A stretch of 64,000 nucleotides of DNA from Lineus longissimus. Lineage: Eukaryota > Nemertea > Pilidiophora > Heteronemertea > Lineidae. The notes below the pieces were generated by a model that saw only the letters and a program-made list of their open reading frames with translations, did no database searches and was not told where the DNA came from. Where the stretch lies: assembly GCF_910592395.1 (NCBI RefSeq), contig NC_088319.1, forward strand, positions 17,112,001-17,176,000. Reading direction: 5' to 3'. Below are positions 58,710 through 64,000 of this stretch, in pieces. The translations under genes were made by a program, and so were the position numbers. Position 1 is the first letter of the stretch. Each line of letters starts with the position of its first letter.

Positions 58710-59537
58710 CTTGTCTGGACTAGATGTGACATGATCCAGGTTGTCTTTTCTCCAGGATTCTAGTTTTGTCTAGCTGTCCATCTGACTGAGGAGAGCAGGA
58801 GATCAAAGTCACCCTTAATTACATAAAGAGACTACTCTGGACCAGACATTTAGGACAGTTATACCAGGTTCTGGTCAGTTTACACGAAAGTCCTTCCTCC
58901 CTAGCTCCCCTGTTGTGTTCATACCAGGATCTGGGTCATTCCCGCCCTGTAGCTCCCCTGCCGTGGACCAGCGGTACTACAAGAAACGAACAGACGACGT
59001 ACCCATGGGAGCAATGCGGGCCGAATTTGGGTGGTATATAAACAACTTGACTGCATATGTATAGTAAGATAAGCCGCATGATTAAACCAGGTTCATACTT
59101 GCTTAGACATGATGAATGACGGATCTGCGGTAGTTGGTTTGGGGTTCCAGCTGTAAATCGTCCCCCGCCCTAAAAACGGGCGATATTTTTGATTTTATTC
59201 AAAGTATAGTTCCAATTTCTTAGCTCAGGGGGCAGCACATGACAGTGACGACAAATGAAGACTCGACAAAACGTTTTATCATACTGGTTGAGTTAATGAT
59301 ATCAGTATAAGTTTGCAGTCATTTCATCCATTATCATGCTAGTGTAGTGTGTCACGACAACCTCCCATCTAGTCACTAAACCGGTAAGCAGGAGAGACAT
59401 AAGGAGTTTCATCGTAAACCATGCCAACAAACCCGTTCACAGGTATCAAGTCATGTTAAAACACCAGACTAAAACATAAATGGGTCATTAGGCTAATGGA
59501 TCAACGTTGTTATGAAATGGAAAGCGCCCGTCTGTCT
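58710..59537. other. Non-coding spacer
   Basis: I see no gene, RNA or confident repeat in this interval, which lies between the sulfotransferase 3' end and the 83-bp tandem repeat. Confidence 0.4.
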
Positions 59538-59811
59538 GAGCTATCATCTCACTATGCTCGTGAAGACAGGTACAACCTGGCCGTCTCTTCTATACTGCAG
59601 ATACCAAGGCCCCTTGGTCCGAGCTATCATCTCACTATGCTTGTGAAGACAGGTACAACCTGGCCGTCTCTTCTATACTGCAGATACCAAGGCCCCTTGG
59701 TCCGAGCTATCATCTCACTATGCTTGTGAAGACAGATACAACCTGACCGTCTCTTCTATAGTGCAGATACCAAGGCCCCTTGGTCTGAGCTATCATCTCA
59801 CTATGCTTGCG
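59538..59811 (+). repeat. 83-bp tandem repeat, 3.3 copies
   Basis: Units starting GAGCTATCATCTCACTATGC begin at 59538, 59621, 59704 and 59787, exactly 83 bases apart. The fourth is truncated after about 25 bases. Copies differ at only a few positions, so the array is young. It creates an open frame with an internally repeated peptide that I regard as spurious. Confidence 0.95.
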
Positions 59812-59935
59812 TCAGCACTTCACCAAGGTGAATCACTGATCATTTTCGCAAGGGATGCCTCCAGCTTGGTATCAATTCCTTAAACAATCAACAGATCAAA
59901 AAACAAAAACAAAATATTTCTGGAAGGTTGATAAC

Positions 59936-62900
59936 TTTATTGTCGCCTAGTCCGTCCAGCTTAATTTACCGTTTAGAAGATGTTCAACTACAAAATGTAT
60001 TCATTCTATTATCTCATTTATACCATTATACTAAGAAAATCATGTTACGTATGAATGTTTATAAGTTGACCTATTTACAAGACAAGGTACACTCCTTTCA
60101 CCAAGTCTGCTGCTCCAGACTTCAGTCTCTTTTGATGCAGACTCTAAATGAGGTTTAATTTGTTGATTACTGACACCTGGTACAGAACTACAAATCAATC
60201 CCAACATCAGATGAGCTCTGTGATTCTCACAGTGCCATCTGGCCAGGAATCATTGAATAGCACCTCGTACGACACAGTGTCTGCGATGTTTGACAAGGAG
60301 ATTGGAGCAGATCGAACGAGAGGAGTGTGGCAGTGCAAGAGAAAGACATGATACATCAATGAACATTTGATTTTTCAAATTCAATAAGTTTATATTTTAT
60401 TATCATTGTCATCATTATATCAGGGGTCATGGCCCAGACTTGGGTCTTTGCAAGGAAGGTCCAAGTTCATATTCAGCTCAATACATGTGAAGTCAAAAAC
60501 AAAAGAATAATTAAAAGATTCACAGCCAAACTGGTTCTGAAATACATTTCATGGTGTCTTGTTTGGAGTCAAATAGGAAATGGTTTGGAATACGACATTT
60601 ACCTGTTTGTGCGTTTCGTAATTTAGACCAACACCAGACAAGTTCCATTTTCAGATTGTTTACCAGTAACCTGGAATCGCTTTTGTTATCATAAGACCCT
60701 TGAGTCCTGTTTCAAAACACCTTGCTCCCAAGTAAACCCTTTCTTATTGCAATGTTGGAATGTATAAAATAAACTAAAGGTTCAATTATATACAGACATT
60801 GATTCAAAAGTGGCAAGTGAGCTTTATCAATTGACATTATTTTTCAGCACATGACAAGTTTTCTTCTGATTTTAGCTCAAAAATGAAATGCTTTTGAAAG
60901 AACATTGAAAATCAAACAGAAGGAGCAAAAGACTAACTAAACAAATAATAATGCTACTAAAAGATGAACTAGTCAAGTGAAGTGTGTTGGTGCATATAGA
61001 TCTAAATAGGAGAGGCAGCCTCCAATCCATCACCCAGCCACGTCAAACACATAGAAATAAACCCCAAATGATAAACAACTGCCAAACAACATGTTTGCTT
61101 TTTGCCAAGCTGAGAATATTCAGTGGCGACTCACCAAGTAAGGTGTCCACCACGCCTCTTTACCAGCAAGGAAGGTCTCCCCATGGCTTTTTGACATGAC
61201 CATTTGTTGGACAGCCCTCAATCAGCACTCTCAGATGGTGTCATTTGTGACCGGTTCATTCTGGGGAAAATATGCATTCTATCATAGGAATCTCCAGGGG
61301 GATGTGACCTACCAACATTTGGGGAAAAAACTGTTGAAATTGAAGCGAGAAAATTCCCTGAGCTGAAGTACATTTTCGAACTGACACTGAATCACCCTTT
61401 TGTGGTTTAGGAAAACAGCCCCATTTGGAAAGTCTGGCGATGCCCATGATTTCATGAAGTATTCCCAAAATAGTGACTCTAGACTGCTGGATGCTGAAGA
61501 CAGGCTGCATGTTCCGAGCAGGACATAATTGTACAAGTGATTAATAAGCGACAAAGAAACACACAAGACAACACCGAGCATTTAATTACAAACATTAGTC
61601 AAATTTTCAGGACTGATAAAAATGCCAATTATGAAAGAATAAAACTTCTTCAAAAACATTGTGGAGACACTAAAGCGATGATCTGACCAGGTTGGTGAAT
61701 GTGTGCTCCCAGTCACGTTGGTATCAAGTCCCAAAGCTACTACTGTATTCATTGAAGGAGATTCTACTTGTTGTGCTAATGCGGGGGTTCAAGCGCAGTG
61801 CCTGATATTGCCGCTTGCCTTATGAAGGAAGATGTCAATTGTTTGGCTGGAGACATCCTATTGATCAAACCCTGCCACATGACAACCGGAATTCGCGAGG
61901 AGACATCCCATTTCAAACAACGGCGCAAAATACAGATGTGGAATGACCCATCCTCCAAGTGGCAATTGGATGTGCAACTACTATCTTCAAAGCGTTATTG
62001 ATTGCCTCAGTCCTGAAGCTAAACCACTGATACAAGATTGACAATTCTAAAAATCTACAATTATACGATATTTACAAAGCAAAGGGAAACAATTTGGACC
62101 CGTTTATTTGGTTTTCAGAGAGATCTCAACACAAAAGAATTGCATAGGAATTTTCAAGGTTTTTTATCTTACCCTTAAACAGTGGCACAAAATCTGAAAT
62201 GTTTATCAAACCCAAATATGCAGTGACCCCCCAAAATAACCAACTCAAAGACAACAGGAAGGGCTGTGCTTTTCATTTCGACCAATCGCTGAGGAATTTG
62301 GCAGAAGAATTTGACACAGCAAATCAGTAACGGAGTGCAAACAATAAGAAATTCGATTAAAGGAAGTAAGTAGTCAGTGCTGGTCATGGTTAAAACAGTC
62401 AAACAAACTGATGACCAAAAATTAATCAAACAACTTATCAGTTGGTGAAATAAATACCAACCGATAACTCCCTCCCATCCAGAACTGACGAGAAAAAAAC
62501 AAACTACAAACATGACAAATGCATAATTGGAATTGATTTTCACAAAAAAAGAAGTTATTGAGCACAATGTATCAACATGATAGTGACGTCACCTGTGGAT
62601 AATCCACTCAAATATTACGACTGAATGTAGAGAATCTGCCAATGATTTTCTAGAAAAGGAGGTCAAACCACTAATTCACATTAAATGGCCAGAAAATCAC
62701 GGCACAAATGCATTCTGTATCAAAATGTCAACATTATAGACATACAATACAAGATAGACCTGACCGCTCATGCTTGAAGGTGCAAGACATCGAAGGTTTG
62801 CTGGAACTTGCGTCTTTGCTGCAGTGAGATAGTATGAGCATTTCCCTGAATAGGCAACTGATGCCAATGTTTGGTCGTTGAGGTGTAGATTGTCTGATTA

Positions 62901-63170
62901 TGAAGACCTGGGGTACAGTGAGGAAGAGGCATCTGAAATAAACAAAGGAGAGATTCATGAATCACAAGAGAGCCACAAACGCCCACGAAATATCCCCTGG
63001 GGTGCCCGCATATTCCACTTTTCACCACGCCCTAAATGAATTTCATAGTTGATTTGGTTCAGGAGCAACTCAGATAAGCAGTTTACCAGGCCTACTGAAT
63101 GTGAAAAGCTCTGCATGACGATGAGAAAGTACTTGAGAAGAAGCTCACAAGTTCTTTCCACTCACCCTTA
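59936..63170 (-). other. Probable long 3' UTR of RCC2
   Basis: This 3.2-kb stretch lies after the RCC2 stop on the minus strand and has no recognisable gene. A minus-strand AATAAA at 59936-59941, with others between (for example near 60396), could end the transcript. A hydrophobic 130-residue open frame on the minus strand at 62175-62567 most likely reflects T-rich sequence. The extent of the UTR is a guess. Confidence 0.3.
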
Positions 63171-63882
63171 TTATGCTGTAGCCTCCGTTACTGGGTTTGG
63201 CGTGAAGACTTTCTGTTTGTCAACGTCGGCTTTCTCCTCGTCTGTGTCGCACTTGGCGATGAGGATACAATGACCGTAGCCACACGCCACCTTGTGGATG
63301 TGCATACCCTCCATGGATTTCATCACCTCCGCCCTGGTGGAGGACTTGGGTTTATGCTCGCCGTAACCCTGAAGGATAACATGTTAAACAATAAGACACG
63401 CTGAACCAGGGACAGTGGCCCCATCTACATGCACACTTAGTTACTTGAATGCTGGAATTCATCACCTCCGCTCTCCAGAGGACTTGGGTTTATGCTCCTC
63501 GTAACCCTGGAGTAAGACGATTTGCAGCTTGTATCACATGTGATCACTTACCAGTTCTCCGTAGGTAGGACTAGGTCCCCATGATATGACGCTCGAATCA
63601 GCCACTACAACTATACTCTTATTGCTGAAAATAAGAGACAAATGTGAGAGGTAAATTCCAAAACTTATGAAACTTCGCACTCTTTAGATAAGAGTCATGA
63701 TACTAATTTATTCATTTTATAGCTAGATTTTACTCAATTTGTGTCACATTTCTAGAGGATTAAGTGCACATACCAGCATCCAATACTTCTGATATTCCAG
63801 CCGCCTACATCTGTGACCACCTTGGGATACATTGCTGCCTCTCCAGTTGGTTTGTTCTGGCCAAACAGGTAGAGGATGCGAC
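63171..63882 (-). CDS. RCC2: RCC2 (TD-60-like) protein, 3' end, cut by window edge
   Basis: RCC2 is a seven-bladed beta-propeller protein of the RCC1 superfamily, linked to chromosome passenger function and small-GTPase regulation. Three exons are visible: 63882-63774, 63624-63552 and 63368-63171; the rest lies beyond the right edge. The join runs IRSIGCCNKSIVVVADSSVI, then SWGPSPTYGELGYGEHKPKS, closely following the end of vertebrate RCC2 (SWGPSPTFGELGYGDHKPKS). The last propeller strand gives VACGYGHCILIAKCDTDEEK, followed by a charged tail ending in EATA. Donor and acceptor sites are all GT-AG, and the codons split as TG|C and at phase 0. The N-terminal basic region and first blades are not in this window. 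Confidence 0.93.
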
Positions 63883-64000
63883 CTGCAAGGAGCAGACAAA
63901 TACACTTTACCACCAACGGTATGACATGGTTTTATAAATACTCGATTTAGCAACAATACTTTTCCAAATCTAAAACACTTTGAAATCTAGTTTTACTTTT
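63883..64000 (-). other. RCC2 intron at right edge
   Basis: This lies upstream of the acceptor (CCTTGCAG) at 63883-63890 on the minus strand. It is intronic sequence running off the window. Confidence 0.6.

Noticed and set aside
59496-59729. 77-residue frame with an internal 28-residue peptide repeat
   Set aside because: Arises from the 83-bp tandem repeat; no other coding sign.
62175-62567. 130-residue hydrophobic minus-strand frame in the RCC2 3' region
   Set aside because: T-rich sequence readily yields hydrophobic frames; no recognised family, and it lies in a probable 3' UTR.

Overview
This is a window of animal (metazoan) nuclear DNA. Genes are split by GT-AG introns, spacing is loose, and the non-coding DNA is full of short interspersed elements, fold-back elements and minisatellites. 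The gene set (Wnt4, spermidine synthase, ceramide-1-phosphate transfer protein, a SUMF2-type protein, BTB-kelch, otopetrin, galactose 3-O-sulfotransferase, RCC2, and a guanylate cyclase with a NIT-type sensor) fits a marine invertebrate. A lophotrochozoan or an invertebrate deuterostome is most likely; the sequence alone does not let me choose. No prokaryotic or viral genes were seen.

Layout. 1-5.6 kb: no gene recognised; a duplicated ~545-bp element with a tRNA-like module, a 171-bp insertion flanked by CCGG, and a ~760-bp element with 25-bp terminal inverted repeats. 5.6-6.9 kb (-): CPTP. 8.0-10.6 kb (+): spermidine synthase, with a 30-bp perfect hairpin downstream. 11.8-15.8 kb (-): SUMF2-like ER protein ending in KDEL. 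18.2-34.8 kb (+): Wnt4, four coding exons, with a 9-kb first intron. 36.8-43.7 kb (-): a BTB-BACK-kelch gene whose single coding intron contains, on the same strand, an uninterrupted 1470-residue ankyrin-repeat gene ending in a CAAX-like box. 47.9-51.3 kb (+): NIT-domain membrane guanylate cyclase. 51.8-53.8 kb (-): otopetrin-like proton channel. 55.3-58.2 kb (+): galactose 3-O-sulfotransferase. 63.2 kb to the right edge (-): 3' end of RCC2, probably with a long 3' UTR to its left.

The genes do not form one pathway. Three touch lipid or sulfate chemistry (CPTP, the Gal3ST, the SUMF2-like protein), but I infer no functional cluster. The points most worth a second look are the nested ankyrin/kelch locus, the cyclase with an altered metal-binding site, the inactive-type SUMF protein with a KDEL tail, and the hairpin after spermidine synthase. 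Exon boundaries were assigned by hand from reading frame, GT-AG signals and remembered family sequences. No alignment or transcript data were available.
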